NCBI GenBank assembly: GCA_902551755.1
Contig: CACDEB010000002.1
Span: 235,129-299,128 of the forward strand
DNA: 64,000 nt
DNA from: an uncultured Pelagibacteraceae bacterium
GTDB taxonomy: Bacteria; Pseudomonadota; Alphaproteobacteria; Pelagibacterales; Pelagibacteraceae
Direction: 5' to 3'
Shown here: in pieces, positions 9,817 through 19,725 of the stretch
Layout of the letters: each line of letters begins with the position of its first letter
Numbering within the stretch: the stretch's first letter is position 1
Program-made: the position numbers and the translations under genes
The notes under the pieces: model-generated
Database searches by the model: none
What the model saw: the letters and a program-made list of their open reading frames with translations, nothing else
What the model was told of the DNA's origin: nothing

Positions 9817-10771
9817 ATATTTAATAATTGTTTGCGGTGATCCAAAAAGCATTTTTAACGAGATTCTTATTAAAACTCTAAAAAATAAAACATTTAAAAG
9901 GATAAAATTTCCAATTGTAATAATTGGTTCAAAAAAACTATTTCAAAAAGAGCTTAAGAGACTGAAAGTAAAAATAAATCTCAAAAACTTTGATAATCAA
10001 AAAAATTTACATAAAAATAATATTTATAATATTGATATTCCATTTGACTTTAAAAACCTATCTTTGTTTAAAAAAAATTCTTATATTAAAAAGTCTTTCG
10101 AAGTTGCTTTAAATTTGCTTAAAAAAAATGATTCATTGGCTTTGATTAACGGTCCTATTTCAAAAACTACTTTTCTTAAAGGAAAATTCAACGGTATTAC
10201 AGAATTTTTGGCCTTCAAAACTAGATCTATAAATGAAGTCATGTTTCTTTTTAATAAAGAGCTTAGTGTAAGCCCAATTACTACGCATATTCCAATAAAT
10301 AAAGTTGCTCAAAAAATAAAAAAAAAAATAATCATCAATAAGATAAATAGTATTAACAGCTTTTATAAAAAATTTTTAGGTTTTAAACCAAGGATAGCTG
10401 TTACAGGACTTAATCCCCATTGTGAAACGTTTGAAGGCAAAGATATTGAAAAAACTGAGATTTTGCCTGCTATTAGAATTTTAAAAAAAAAAAAAGTAAA
10501 AGTCTTAGGTCCTTTTTCTGCAGATACAGTTTTTTTAAAAGAAAATAGAAAAAAATTTAATATAATTGTTGGAATGTATCACGATCAAGTGCTCGGACCA
10601 ATGAAAACAATTTTTGGTTTCGATGCAATTAATATTACAATCGGTTTACCTTTTATCAGAATTACACCAGATCATGGACCAAATTATCAAATGTTTGGAT
10701 TAAATAAATCAAATCCAGATAGTCTGATACAGGCTTTCAGTTTTTTAAGTAAATATGCAATTAAAGCCTAA
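9806..10771 (+). CDS. pdxA: 4-hydroxythreonine-4-phosphate dehydrogenase (divergent)
   Basis: PdxA oxidises 4-phosphohydroxy-L-threonine in pyridoxal 5'-phosphate synthesis. The 321-residue protein has NGPISKTTF, a metal histidine in THIPINK, GLNPHCETFEGK, GMYHDQVLGPMKTIFGFDAIN and the terminal TPDHGPNYQ. The usual N-terminal GDPAGIGPE motif is degenerate here (GDPKSIFNE), and the GLNPHAGE-type loop is also altered, so the enzyme is divergent although the metal histidines remain. A run of 13 A lies in the frame at 10483-10495. The order surA-pdxA-rsmA is classical. Confidence 0.9.
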   Translation: MKSKYLIIVCGDPKSIFNEILIKTLKNKTFKRIKFPIVIIGSKKLFQKELKRLKVKINLKNFDNQKNLHKNNIYNIDIPFDFKNLSLFKKNSYIKKSFEVALNLLKKNDSLALINGPISKTTFLKGKFNGITEFLAFKTRSINEVMFLFNKELSVSPITTHIPINKVAQKIKKKIIINKINSINSFYKKFLGFKPRIAVTGLNPHCETFEGKDIEKTEILPAIRILKKKKVKVLGPFSADTVFLKENRKKFNIIVGMYHDQVLGPMKTIFGFDAINITIGLPFIRITPDHGPNYQMFGLNKSNPDSLIQAFSFLSKYAIKA

Positions 10772-11540
10772 AAAAAGTTTAGGGCAAAATTTTTTACATG
10801 ACAAAAATATAATCGATAAAATTATTCATGCATCAAATATTGGTCCCAAAGATGAGGTACTTGAAGTTGGTCCTGGGACAGGTAATTTAACGGAACTAAT
10901 AATTTCTCAAAAACCGAAAAAAGTTGTTGTAATCGAAAAAGACAAAAATCTTACAAGTATTCTTGAAAAAAAATTTTTAAATAAGATCAATATTATTACA
11001 AAAGATATTTTAACACTACCAGTCGAATTTTACTCTAAAAGAAATTTTCTAATTTTAGGTAACCTTCCCTACAATATTTCTACCAAAATTTTATCAAATT
11101 GGTGTCTCAATAATGAGCTTAGTGTATCAAAAATGATATTGATGTTTCAAAAAGAGGTTGCTGAAAGAATTCTAGCTGACGTAAATTCTAAAAATTACAG
11201 CAGAATCACAATTTTATCCAAATGGAAATTTAATATTAGAAAAGTTACCGATGTAAAGCCAAATAGTTTTTTTCCAAAGCCTAAGGTTTATAGTACAGTT
11301 TTAGAATTCATTCCAAAGGAAAAAATACATAAGATAAAAGATCCAAGAAATTTGGAAAAAATAACCAAGATTTTTTTTAGCCAAAGAAGAAAAATGATAA
11401 AAAAACCTATAAATATTTTATTTAAAAAATTTAAATTTGATTATAAAAAATTTAATATTAACCCTTCAGATAGACCACAGAATCTCGACATTGATAAATA
11501 TTTAAAGATTGTAAATGAATATGAAAATTTAAGAGGTTAA
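10755..11540 (+). CDS. rsmA: 16S rRNA (adenine1518/1519-N6)-dimethyltransferase
   Basis: RsmA (KsgA) dimethylates two adenines near the 3' end of 16S rRNA during late 30S assembly. The 261-residue protein has the start [18 protein letters not shown], the SAM-binding [11 protein letters not shown] near residues 37-47, and the catalytic NLPYNIST near residues 98-105. It overlaps pdxA by 17 bases and converges on gmk with a 12 base overlap. Confidence 0.96.
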   Translation: MQLKPKKSLGQNFLHDKNIIDKIIHASNIGPKDEVLEVGPGTGNLTELIISQKPKKVVVIEKDKNLTSILEKKFLNKINIITKDILTLPVEFYSKRNFLILGNLPYNISTKILSNWCLNNELSVSKMILMFQKEVAERILADVNSKNYSRITILSKWKFNIRKVTDVKPNSFFPKPKVYSTVLEFIPKEKIHKIKDPRNLEKITKIFFSQRRKMIKKPINILFKKFKFDYKKFNINPSDRPQNLDIDKYLKIVNEYENLRG

Positions 11541-12161
11541 TTTTTTAATATGTTTTTTAATTGAATCTATCTCATAATCACTTTTCTTGTTTCTGAATTC
11601 GCAATCTATATGCTCTGATATTTGTCTATAACAAACTTCAAGATCATTATTGATTATCACATAGTTATAATCCTTCCAGTGTAAAACATCTCTATCAAAC
11701 TGTTTCATTCTTTCCTCTGCTATAAGTTTATCTTTCATGTCTCTATTTGAAAGTCTCTTAAATAGCTCTTCCCTGCTCGGTGGCAAAATAAAAAAAGTCA
11801 ACAATTTATTTTTTAATTTCTGTGATATAATTTGATTTGTTCCTTGCCAATCAATATCAAAAATAACATTATTTCCTTTACTCAATTCATCAAATATATT
11901 TGATTTAGTTGTCCCATAAAAATTATTAAAAACTTTTGCATATTCTAAAAATTCATTATTTTTAATCATCTCTTCGAATTTTTCTTTATTCACAAAATAA
12001 TAATCTTTCCCATCCACCTCGTTTGATCTTGGTGTTCTTGTTGTATGTGATATCGAAGTAACGAAACCTTTTCTTTCTGAAATAAGTTTAACTAAGGTTG
12101 TTTTCCCTGCTCCAGATGGGGATGAAAGAATTACCATTATCCCTTCACTCATTGGGGGCAT
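11529..12161 (-). CDS. gmk: Guanylate kinase
   Basis: Gmk phosphorylates GMP to GDP. The protein of 207-210 residues has the P-loop [10 protein letters not shown] near residues 13-22 and GMP-binding [20 protein letters not shown] near residues 38-57. Two in-frame ATGs compete: 12161 and 12152 ([11 protein letters not shown], the more usual family start). The gene follows acpP with 6 bases between and probably is the last gene of a fabD-fabG-acpP-gmk transcript. Confidence 0.96.
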   Translation of the reverse strand: MPPMSEGIMVILSSPSGAGKTTLVKLISERKGFVTSISHTTRTPRSNEVDGKDYYFVNKEKFEEMIKNNEFLEYAKVFNNFYGTTKSNIFDELSKGNNVIFDIDWQGTNQIISQKLKNKLLTFFILPPSREELFKRLSNRDMKDKLIAEERMKQFDRDVLHWKDYNYVIINNDLEVCYRQISEHIDCEFRNKKSDYEIDSIKKHIKKLTS

Positions 12162-12167
12162 TAAAAA

Positions 12168-12407
12168 TTAATTACTTTTGTTTTCAATAAATTTAATTGC
12201 ATCGCCTACTGTAAGAATTTTTTCAGCCTCACTATCTGAAATTTCTGATCCAAATTCTTCCTCGAAAGCCATAACTAATTCAACAGTGTCTAAGCTATCT
12301 GCTCCCAAATCATCAATGAAACTAGCTTCTTCAGTAACCTTCGCTTCATCTATGCCAAGGTGGTCTGCAACAATTTTTTTTACTTTACTTGATATATCTT
12401 CTGCCAT
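12168..12407 (-). CDS. acpP: Acyl carrier protein
   Basis: AcpP carries growing acyl chains on a 4'-phosphopantetheine arm. The 79-residue acidic protein has the DSL motif in [11 protein letters not shown], with Ser38 as the attachment site. fabG lies upstream on the same strand with a 48 base spacer. The fabF gene that usually follows acpP is not here; gmk follows instead. Confidence 0.98.
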   Translation of the reverse strand: MAEDISSKVKKIVADHLGIDEAKVTEEASFIDDLGADSLDTVELVMAFEEEFGSEISDSEAEKILTVGDAIKFIENKSN

Positions 12408-12455
12408 TTTGATCCTTTGTTTGATTTTTTCTTAATAAATAAAAAAGAACTTTTG

Positions 12456-13193
12456 TCAACCCAAATACATACCTCCATTGACGTGTATTGTTTCCCCTGT
12501 GATATAATTTGACATTTCCGATGATAAAAAAGCAGCAACATTAGCTACGTCTGATGGTTCTCCCAATCTATTTGATGGTATTTTTGCTAAAATTAGTTCT
12601 TTAAATTTTGGGTCAATTTTCTCGGTCATATTTGTTTTAATAAAGCCAGGAGAGATACAATTTATATTTATATTTTTTTTAGCATATTCTAAGGCTAAGC
12701 TTTTACTCATCCCAATAATTCCAGATTTTGATGCTGCGTAATTCGCTTGACCAACATTTCCAGTATGACCAACAACTGATGTAATATTTATTATTTTGCC
12801 GGATTTATTTTTAATCATCTTTTTTAAAAAAAACTTACAAAGCAAAAAAGTAGAAGTTAAGTTGACATCTATTACCTGTTGCCATTCTGTTTGTGACATT
12901 CTTAAAGATAAATTATCTTTTGTTATCCCTGCATTATTAATTAGTATTTCTGGGCAGCCACCTAATTCGTCACAAACATTATCTACAAATTTTTCTATTT
13001 CATTATGTTTTGATATATCAAATTTCTTTAAAACCATTCCATTAAAGTTGTTTTTAAGTTTATCTAATTTATCGTCATTTGTTCCTGTTCCTAATACTTT
13101 TGCACCTTGTGAATGAAACTTCTCAATAATTGAGTTCCCAATTCCACCTGTTGCGCCTGTAATGACAGCTTTTTTATTTTTAAGATCAATCAT
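12456..13193 (-). CDS. fabG: 3-oxoacyl-[acyl-carrier-protein] reductase
   Basis: FabG reduces 3-ketoacyl-ACP with NADPH in fatty acid elongation. The 245-residue short-chain dehydrogenase has TGATGGIG for cofactor binding at residues 12-19, NNAG at 86-89, and the catalytic Ser139, Tyr152 and Lys156. It overlaps the 3' end of fabD by 8 bases and precedes acpP, the usual fabD-fabG-acpP order. Confidence 0.97.
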   Translation of the reverse strand: MIDLKNKKAVITGATGGIGNSIIEKFHSQGAKVLGTGTNDDKLDKLKNNFNGMVLKKFDISKHNEIEKFVDNVCDELGGCPEILINNAGITKDNLSLRMSQTEWQQVIDVNLTSTFLLCKFFLKKMIKNKSGKIINITSVVGHTGNVGQANYAASKSGIIGMSKSLALEYAKKNININCISPGFIKTNMTEKIDPKFKELILAKIPSNRLGEPSDVANVAAFLSSEMSNYITGETIHVNGGMYLG

Positions 13194-14115
13194 TTGTTAA
13201 TAATTTAATATCTTCCTCACTGTTTATTGAATTTACAATTACATTTTTATTAATTCTTTTTATTAACCCTGATAACACTTTTCCTGGACCAATTTCTACA
13301 AAATTTTTAACTCCACTATTTATCATATATTCAACGCTCTCTAACCAACGAACCTTTTTTTCAATTTGAGATATTAAAAGTGATTTAATTTCCTTGGATG
13401 AAATAGTCTCATTTGCTGTAACATTTGAGATTATCGGTTTTTCTAAATCATTCATTTTTAAATCATTTATATAACTAGACATTTTTTCAGATGCTTTTTT
13501 CATATATTTGCAATGAAAAGGCGCACTTACATTTAATTTTAAGTTTTTTATTTTTTTATTGTTCAAATCATCTGACAATAAATTAATGTCTTTTTTGAGA
13601 CCGCTTACAACTACTTGAAGATAAGAATTGTCATTAGCGATAAAACATTCGTATTTTTTTTTATTTGTCTCTAAAATTTTATCTAATTCTTTTGAGGCCA
13701 TTCCTAAAACAACCAACATAGCTCCCTCTCCACTAGGAACAGCTTCTTGCATGAACTTACCTCTTTTCTGAAGGATTTTAAGCGTGTCTTCAAAACTTAT
13801 CGAACCTACACAAGCTAAAGCGGAATACTCACCTAGAGAGTGGCCTGCAAAATATTTAAACTTTTTAAAATCATATCCAAATTCTTTCTTGATGATTTCA
13901 AAAATACAATAACTTGCTAAAAATATGGCTGGCTGAGTATTCTCTGTTGAGTTTAATTTGTTTTCTGGACCTTCGAATATTATTTTTGTAATTGGAACAT
14001 TCAAGATTGCATCTGCATCTTTAAATAATCGTTTTGCAAGATCATATTTCTCATAAAATTCTTTAACCATTCCAATTTTTTGTGATCCTTGACCTGGAAA
14101 AACTATAGAAAACAT
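13186..14115 (-). CDS. fabD: Malonyl-CoA:ACP transacylase
   Basis: FabD loads malonyl groups onto AcpP. The 309-residue protein starts FSIVFPGQGSQKIGM, has the nucleophile Ser93 in GHSLGEYSA and the catalytic His in APFHCKYM near residue 198. It heads the reverse-strand fatty-acid genes and is divergent from rpsF across a 77 base spacer that must hold both promoters. Confidence 0.97.
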   Translation of the reverse strand: MFSIVFPGQGSQKIGMVKEFYEKYDLAKRLFKDADAILNVPITKIIFEGPENKLNSTENTQPAIFLASYCIFEIIKKEFGYDFKKFKYFAGHSLGEYSALACVGSISFEDTLKILQKRGKFMQEAVPSGEGAMLVVLGMASKELDKILETNKKKYECFIANDNSYLQVVVSGLKKDINLLSDDLNNKKIKNLKLNVSAPFHCKYMKKASEKMSSYINDLKMNDLEKPIISNVTANETISSKEIKSLLISQIEKKVRWLESVEYMINSGVKNFVEIGPGKVLSGLIKRINKNVIVNSINSEEDIKLLTND

Positions 14116-14154
14116 CTTTTTTAACTCTTTTTTTTTGTCTTGTAATAAAAGTAT

Positions 14155-14160
14155 TATAAT
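14155..14160 (+). promoter_or_regulatory. Probable -10 box of the rpsF operon
   Basis: A perfect TATAAT lies 33 bases before the rpsF ATG in the fabD-rpsF divergent spacer. A TTGTCT at 14135-14140 is the best -35 candidate but the spacing of 14 is short, so only the -10 is reasonably supported. Confidence 0.4.
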
Positions 14161-14192
14161 AGTATATCAATTTTTTTTATATAAAATTAGTA

Positions 14193-14558
14193 ATGAATCT
14201 ATACGAACATACAATCATAGCAAGACAGGACATAAGCCCTAGTCAAATTAAAAGTTTAAAAGAAAAATATTCTAAGCTTATTGAAGAAAACAAAGGAAAT
14301 TTAGTTCAAACTCAAGATTGGGGTTTATTAAATTTATCATACCTAATTAAAAAGAACAAAAAAGGGAACTATATTCATTTTAAAATTAAAGGTAACGGTG
14401 ACTTAATTAAAGAGCTAGAGAAAAATGAAAGAATTGATAAAAATCTTCTTCGTTATGTAACAATCAGAGTTAAAAAATTTGATTTAAAAGAAAATTATTT
14501 TGGAAAAGAAGAAGTTGAAGAAATAAAAAAAGGTAAAAAAAAACTAGATGAAAAATAG
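14193..14558 (+). CDS. rpsF: 30S ribosomal protein S6
   Basis: S6 binds the central domain of 16S rRNA together with S18. The 121-residue protein has the family start [15 protein letters not shown] and the internal [21 protein letters not shown], with RYVTIRV near residue 90. rpsR overlaps by 11 bases and rplI follows, the standard bacterial order. Confidence 0.97.
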   Translation: MNLYEHTIIARQDISPSQIKSLKEKYSKLIEENKGNLVQTQDWGLLNLSYLIKKNKKGNYIHFKIKGNGDLIKELEKNERIDKNLLRYVTIRVKKFDLKENYFGKEEVEEIKKGKKKLDEK

Positions 14559-14820
14559 AAGAAATAATTCAAAGAAAGGGAAAAGTAGTAGTTTTTCAAA
14601 ATTAAGTATTTTTCAGCCCAATAAATATAAATTCAAAAAAAGTTGTCCATTATCTATTAAAAATGCACCAAAGGTAGATTATAAAAATGTAAAACTGTTA
14701 AAGAGGTTCATTTCGGAAAATGGAAAAATTCTTCCATCAAGAATTACGAATGTCTCTCAAAAAAAACAAAGGGAGCTCTCCTTGTCAATTAAAAGAGCTA
14801 GAAACTTAGCATTAATTTAA
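14548..14820 (+). CDS. rpsR: 30S ribosomal protein S18
   Basis: S18 pairs with S6 on the 30S platform. The 90-residue basic protein has the conserved C-terminal half: [20 protein letters not shown], then [26 protein letters not shown]. The N-terminal 30 residues are a Lys/Ser-rich extension. It starts inside the end of rpsF, consistent with coupled translation. Confidence 0.96.
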   Translation: MKNRRNNSKKGKSSSFSKLSIFQPNKYKFKKSCPLSIKNAPKVDYKNVKLLKRFISENGKILPSRITNVSQKKQRELSLSIKRARNLALI

Positions 14821-14823
14821 ATT

Positions 14824-15282
14824 ATGAAAGTTATTTTATTAGAAAATTTATCTAAAATTGGATCCATTGGCGAAGTAATCGATGTAAAAAGAGGGTTTGC
14901 AAGAAATTATCTTATTTCAAATAAAAAAGCATTATACGCCTCCAAAGAAAACATAAAGGAAGTTGAAAAAATTAAAATAGAGCTAAACAAAAAGGATCAA
15001 GAGAAGAAAAAAAATGCAAAGCAAATATACGAAAATTTGAAAAATAAGATTTATGAGGTAAAAAAATTAACTACAGAAAACAATGATCTTTATGGATCTA
15101 TAAAACCAACTGAAATATCTAAAATAATTAATCATTCTGATAAAATAGATATAAAGCCCTCGTTAATACAACCTTTGAATGAAATCAAATCTTTAGGGAC
15201 TTTCAAAGTTAAAATTAATCTTCATTCAGAAGTGCAAGCAGAAATAAAAATTAAAGTTATTTCTGAGGATAGCATTAAATAA
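14824..15282 (+). CDS. rplI: 50S ribosomal protein L9
   Basis: L9 binds 23S rRNA near the L1 stalk. The 152-residue protein starts MKVILLENLSKIGSIGEVI and contains VKRGFARNYLIS, the L9 signature, followed by a charged linker helix and a C-terminal domain. It follows rpsR by 3 bases. Confidence 0.97.
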   Translation: MKVILLENLSKIGSIGEVIDVKRGFARNYLISNKKALYASKENIKEVEKIKIELNKKDQEKKKNAKQIYENLKNKIYEVKKLTTENNDLYGSIKPTEISKIINHSDKIDIKPSLIQPLNEIKSLGTFKVKINLHSEVQAEIKIKVISEDSIK

Positions 15283-15350
15283 TTTATACATTTTTTTCCC
15301 CATACTGTATTTACGCTTTTTTTTTACGTCCTAAATTTGTACAATTAAGT

Positions 15351-16766
15351 GTGAATAAAAGTTTAAACCTCATTCAAAATAATTTTAAAGAACTTCCGAA
15401 TAATATTGAGGCTGAACAATCGGTTATAGGATCTATTTTAACACAAAATGAAATTTTTGATGAAATTACAGGTATAATTACAGATAAAAATTTTTTTGAT
15501 CCTCTTCACCAAAAAATATTTGGATCTATACAAAGTTTAATTTATAAAGGATTATTAGCAAATCCTATTACTCTTAAAAATTATTTTGAGAATGAAAGCG
15601 ATGATTTAAATGTTCCAGAGTATTTGATTAAAATAACAAAGTTTTCTACATCAACTAGACAAGCAATAGAATACTCAAAAATTATTTATGATATGTTTGT
15701 AAGAAGAGAATTAATTAAAATTTCTGAAAATATAATTGATACTGCAAAGTTAAATGACATAAATATAAATGGAAAATCTATTATAGAAAACTCTGAAAAA
15801 ATACTTTACGATCTTGCTGAAAAAGGTTCTTTTAATTCTAATATAATTAAATTTGATGAGGCAGTTAGACAAACTATTGATATGGCATCCAATGCTTATA
15901 AGAATGAGGAGGGAATCGTTGGTGTCCCAACTGGGTTAAGAGACTTAGATGATAGGCTTGGCGGTTTGCATAAATCTGATTTAGTGATTATAGCCGGAAG
16001 ACCGGCGATGGGTAAGACTGCTTTAGCTACAAATATCGCTTTTAACGCTGCAACAAATATTCAAAAAACAAATAGAAAATCTTGTATAGCATTTTTTTCT
16101 CTTGAAATGTCTTCAGAGCAATTATCAACAAGAATTTTAGCTGAGCAGTCAAGGATAAAATCAAATGATATAAGAAGAGGAAAAATATCTGAAGAACAAT
16201 TTGAGCAATTTTTAGAAACATCAAAAAATATTTCTGAATTGCCTTTATATATAGATGAAACTCCTGCAATTACTATTGCATCGCTCTCTAATAGGGCTAG
16301 ACGGATCAAAAGACTTTATGGTTTGGATATGGTTGTGGTCGATTACATTCAATTAATGAGGGCCTCAAATTTTAAAGAAGGTCGCGTACAAGAAATTTCA
16401 GAAATTACCCAAGGATTAAAAGCTCTTGCAAAAGAACTTGCCGTGCCTGTTTTGGCACTTTCGCAGTTATCTCGAGCAGTTGAACAAAGAGATGATAAAA
16501 AACCACAATTATCTGATCTTAGAGAGTCTGGATCCATTGAGCAGGATGCAGACGTTGTAATGTTTGTTTATAGAGAGTCATACTATCTAAAAGGAAAAGA
16601 GCCTAGGCCTGCCACGGTAGAACATGCGGAATGGCAAGCTAAAATGAATGAAATTTCTCACTTAGCAGAGTTAATCATTGGTAAACAAAGACATGGTCCA
16701 ACTGGCAAAATCACATTAGAATTTGAGGAAATGTTTACTAAATTTAATGATGCTACAAATAATTAA
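15351..16766 (+). CDS. dnaB: Replicative DNA helicase
   Basis: DnaB is the hexameric 5'-3' helicase of the replication fork. The 471-residue protein has the N-terminal primase-interaction domain (LPNNIEAEQSVIGSIL, about residues 16-31) and the RecA-like C-terminal domain with Walker A AGRPAMGKTALA near residues 214-225, VVVDYIQLM (Walker B) and LSQLSRAVEQR. No intein. The start is GTG at 15351. The 68 base spacer before it contains T-rich tracts and no clear terminator. rpsF-rpsR-rplI-dnaB is a widespread order. Confidence 0.96.
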   Translation: MNKSLNLIQNNFKELPNNIEAEQSVIGSILTQNEIFDEITGIITDKNFFDPLHQKIFGSIQSLIYKGLLANPITLKNYFENESDDLNVPEYLIKITKFSTSTRQAIEYSKIIYDMFVRRELIKISENIIDTAKLNDININGKSIIENSEKILYDLAEKGSFNSNIIKFDEAVRQTIDMASNAYKNEEGIVGVPTGLRDLDDRLGGLHKSDLVIIAGRPAMGKTALATNIAFNAATNIQKTNRKSCIAFFSLEMSSEQLSTRILAEQSRIKSNDIRRGKISEEQFEQFLETSKNISELPLYIDETPAITIASLSNRARRIKRLYGLDMVVVDYIQLMRASNFKEGRVQEISEITQGLKALAKELAVPVLALSQLSRAVEQRDDKKPQLSDLRESGSIEQDADVVMFVYRESYYLKGKEPRPATVEHAEWQAKMNEISHLAELIIGKQRHGPTGKITLEFEEMFTKFNDATNN

Positions 16767-16787
16767 ATATAAGATATATATTTAGTA

Positions 16788-19187
16788 ATGTTTTCAAATA
16801 TATACCAATCATTAATTTTAAAAAATCCGCGTATTGTTTTTTTAATATTAGTTTTAGTTACCTCTTTTTTTTTTATAAATACTAAGGATTTTAGACTAGA
16901 TGCATCTTCAGAAACTTTACTTATAGAGGGGGATCCAGATTTAGAATACCTTAAGGAGATTAATCAGAGGTACAAATCTAAGGATTTTTTAGTGCTTACC
17001 TTTACACCGAAAGAAGCTTTAACTTCTGAGAGCTCAATCAACAATATACTAAGTTTAAAATACAAAATACAAAGTTTAGATTGGGTTCATAGTGTCGTTA
17101 CAATATTAGATGTACCTTTGCTTGAGAGTTCTGACGAACCCCTCATGGATCGTATTAAAAATTTTAGAACTTTGAAAGATGAAAACATCGATAAAGACAG
17201 AGCATTTAATGAAATTTTAAATAGTCCAGTTTTTAAAAACTTGGTGATAAGTGAAGATGCGACTACCACAGGTATTATAGTAAATTTAAAAAGAAAAAAA
17301 GTTCTAGAGTCATCAGCATTTGATAATGAAAAGGAATTTGAGAAATACAAAGATAAATTAAAATCTGAAAACCATGAAAATATTAAAGAAATAAGAGAGG
17401 TAATTGACTCTTTTAAAGAAATTGGAAGAATTCATTTAGGAGGTATACCGATGATCGCTGATGACATGATGACATTCATCAAGAAGGATATAATTGTCTT
17501 TGGTATCGGTGTTTTTGCTTTTATTATAATTACTTTGTGGTTTGTTTTTAGAAAAGTTCTTTGGATTATAATTCCAATCTCTAGTTGTTTTTTTGCAGTA
17601 ATAATAATGATTGGATTTTTAGGTCTAATGAACTGGAAAGTGACAGTTATATCATCAAATTTTATAGCTATGATGTTGATACTTACAATGGCTATGAATA
17701 TTCACATAAGCACAAGATATATTCAGCTAGCTAAAACTCATTTAGATCTAAATAATTATGAAGTTTTAAAAATCGCAACATCTAAAATGGTTTGGCCTAT
17801 ACTTTACACTGTGTTAACAACAATTTGTGCTTTTCTTTCCTTAATTTTTAGTGGCATTAAACCAATTATTGACTTTGGATGGATGATGACTTTTGGATTG
17901 ATAACTTCATTTTTAATAACTTTTACATTACTTCCAGCATTGCTAGGAATTTTTTATTCAAAGGAGATAGATATTCACGAAAAATCTTTATCTTTTTTAA
18001 CTAATCCACTTTCTAAGCTTTCGATAGAAAAAACAAATTTGGTATTTATTATCTCAATTTTTTTTGTAATTTTTAGTATTTTTGGGATATCAAAATTAAA
18101 AGTTGAAAATAGTTTTATTAATTATTTCAGCAAAGATACTGAAATCTATCAAGGTATGAAATTAATTGACGAAAAACTCGGTGGGACAACGCCTTTGGAA
18201 ATCATTTTAAGGTTTTCTGGAAAAAAAGATGATGAAGCCGCTGGAGACGATGATGAGTTCAAAGACTGGGATGAGGGTGATGGAGATGAAAGTAAATATT
18301 GGTTTACAAAAGATAAGATTGATAAAATCAATAAAGTACATAATTATTTAGAAAATATAGAACATGTTGGTAAGGTTCTATCTTTTTCCTCAATCATTCA
18401 AGTAGCAACAAAATTAAACAACAATAAGGAATTGGGTACTCTAGAAATGGGAGTTTTATACAGTAAAATTCCTGAAACTGTTAAGAGCGAAATCATAGAT
18501 CCTTACATTTCAATTAAAGATGATGAGGCAAGAATAAGTTTAAGAATAAAAGATTCTTCCAAAGATTTGAGAAGAAATGATTTAATTGAGAAAATTAATT
18601 TTGATATGCAGAATGAAATTGGTTTAAGCAAAGAAGAATTCAAACTCGGTGGTGTTTTAATTTTATTTAATAATCTTTTACAAAGTTTATTTAAATCCCA
18701 AATATTAACTTTGGGCCTCGTTATGTGTGGTATAATGGCAATGTTTTTAGTTTTATTTAGAAATTTTAAGATTTCTTTAATCGGTGTTATTCCAAATTTC
18801 ATTGCTGCATTTTCAATTTTAGGCTTAATAGGTGTCTTGGGTATCCCGCTTGATATGATGACAATAACTATAGCCGCTATAACGATAGGTATCGCTGTTG
18901 ATAACAGTATTCACTATATCTACCGTTTCCAAGAAGAATATGAAAAAAATAGCAACTATGAGGAGTCAATACGATTATGCCACTCTACTGTGGGTGTAGC
19001 AATTTTAAACACATCAATTACTATTATCTTTGGTTTTTCAATACTTGTTCTTTCAAATTTCATTCCTACAATTTATTTTGGTGTTTTTACTGGGATTGCA
19101 ATGTTCTTAGCAATGATACTAGTACTAACTTTATTGCCTAGTTTAATTTTATACATACAGCCATTTGAAAAAAGATTAAATGCTTGA
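16788..19187 (+). CDS. RND-superfamily (MMPL-type) exporter
   Basis: The 799-residue protein has the duplicated RND plan: a membrane segment at about residues 14-30, a large periplasmic loop, five or six segments at about 230-400, then a second copy with an anchor near 425-445, a second periplasmic loop, and a cluster at about 640-790. The segment AAITIGIAVDNSIHYIYRF is typical of MMPL proteins (TM10). The second loop carries a very acidic insert near residues 485-505 (DDEAAGDDDEFKDWDEGDGD). Substrate unknown; lipid or hydrophobic export is the family trend. It overlaps the next gene by 8 bases. Confidence 0.85.
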   Translation: MFSNIYQSLILKNPRIVFLILVLVTSFFFINTKDFRLDASSETLLIEGDPDLEYLKEINQRYKSKDFLVLTFTPKEALTSESSINNILSLKYKIQSLDWVHSVVTILDVPLLESSDEPLMDRIKNFRTLKDENIDKDRAFNEILNSPVFKNLVISEDATTTGIIVNLKRKKVLESSAFDNEKEFEKYKDKLKSENHENIKEIREVIDSFKEIGRIHLGGIPMIADDMMTFIKKDIIVFGIGVFAFIIITLWFVFRKVLWIIIPISSCFFAVIIMIGFLGLMNWKVTVISSNFIAMMLILTMAMNIHISTRYIQLAKTHLDLNNYEVLKIATSKMVWPILYTVLTTICAFLSLIFSGIKPIIDFGWMMTFGLITSFLITFTLLPALLGIFYSKEIDIHEKSLSFLTNPLSKLSIEKTNLVFIISIFFVIFSIFGISKLKVENSFINYFSKDTEIYQGMKLIDEKLGGTTPLEIILRFSGKKDDEAAGDDDEFKDWDEGDGDESKYWFTKDKIDKINKVHNYLENIEHVGKVLSFSSIIQVATKLNNNKELGTLEMGVLYSKIPETVKSEIIDPYISIKDDEARISLRIKDSSKDLRRNDLIEKINFDMQNEIGLSKEEFKLGGVLILFNNLLQSLFKSQILTLGLVMCGIMAMFLVLFRNFKISLIGVIPNFIAAFSILGLIGVLGIPLDMMTITIAAITIGIAVDNSIHYIYRFQEEYEKNSNYEESIRLCHSTVGVAILNTSITIIFGFSILVLSNFIPTIYFGVFTGIAMFLAMILVLTLLPSLILYIQPFEKRLNA

Positions 19188-19725
19188 TCAATTTTTGAAT
19201 TTTTTTGATAAATTTCAATTGTTCGACATTATATATCTTGCCCTGACAATATTATCTTTAATTAAATGTTCTTCTAAAGGATTTGTGTTGAGTGTGTTAT
19301 CAGCTAGTAAATGGTTATTTTCATACGTTGTTACTCTTTATTTGTTTCCAAAAGCAAAACCTTTTGTTGAAGACATTTTGGATAACGAATACGTTTTAGA
19401 TATTGTCCTAGGTCTAAGTATTTTTATAATTGTTTTGTTCATTGTTTTAATGATCAACAAAGGAATCAGTAAAGCGGTAAGTTACTCGGGAATTGGTACT
19501 TTAGATAAAGTATTTGGTTTCTTCTTTGGATTTTTAAGAGCTTACGTTATTTCAGTATGTATTTTTGCAACAATAGACATCATATATAATCATAATAAGT
19601 GGCCAATAAATCTTGACCAATCAATAAGCTTTCCTTATGTTCTCAAGGGAAGCAATTATTTAATAAAAGAATTCCCAAATGAAGAAAATTACCAAGATAC
19701 TAAAGAAAAGGTTCAAGAACTTTAA
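19180..19725 (+). CDS. cvpA: CvpA family membrane protein
   Basis: CvpA is a small inner-membrane protein named for colicin V production and almost always next to purF. The 181-residue protein has four hydrophobic segments: about residues 16-30, 42-60, 68-90 and 104-128, with the motif GFVLSVLSASKW and FGFFFGFLRAYVIS. Its last 47 bases overlap purF in another frame. Its real role is not settled. Confidence 0.88.
   Translation: MLDQFLNFFDKFQLFDIIYLALTILSLIKCSSKGFVLSVLSASKWLFSYVVTLYLFPKAKPFVEDILDNEYVLDIVLGLSIFIIVLFIVLMINKGISKAVSYSGIGTLDKVFGFFFGFLRAYVISVCIFATIDIIYNHNKWPINLDQSISFPYVLKGSNYLIKEFPNEENYQDTKEKVQEL

Noticed and set aside
12178..12435. Plus-strand open frame of 85 codons
   Set aside because: It is the antisense shadow of acpP, whose AcpP sequence is unmistakable.
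15283..15350. Terminator or riboswitch before dnaB
   Set aside because: T-rich spacer of 68 bases without a convincing stem; probably read-through from rplI.
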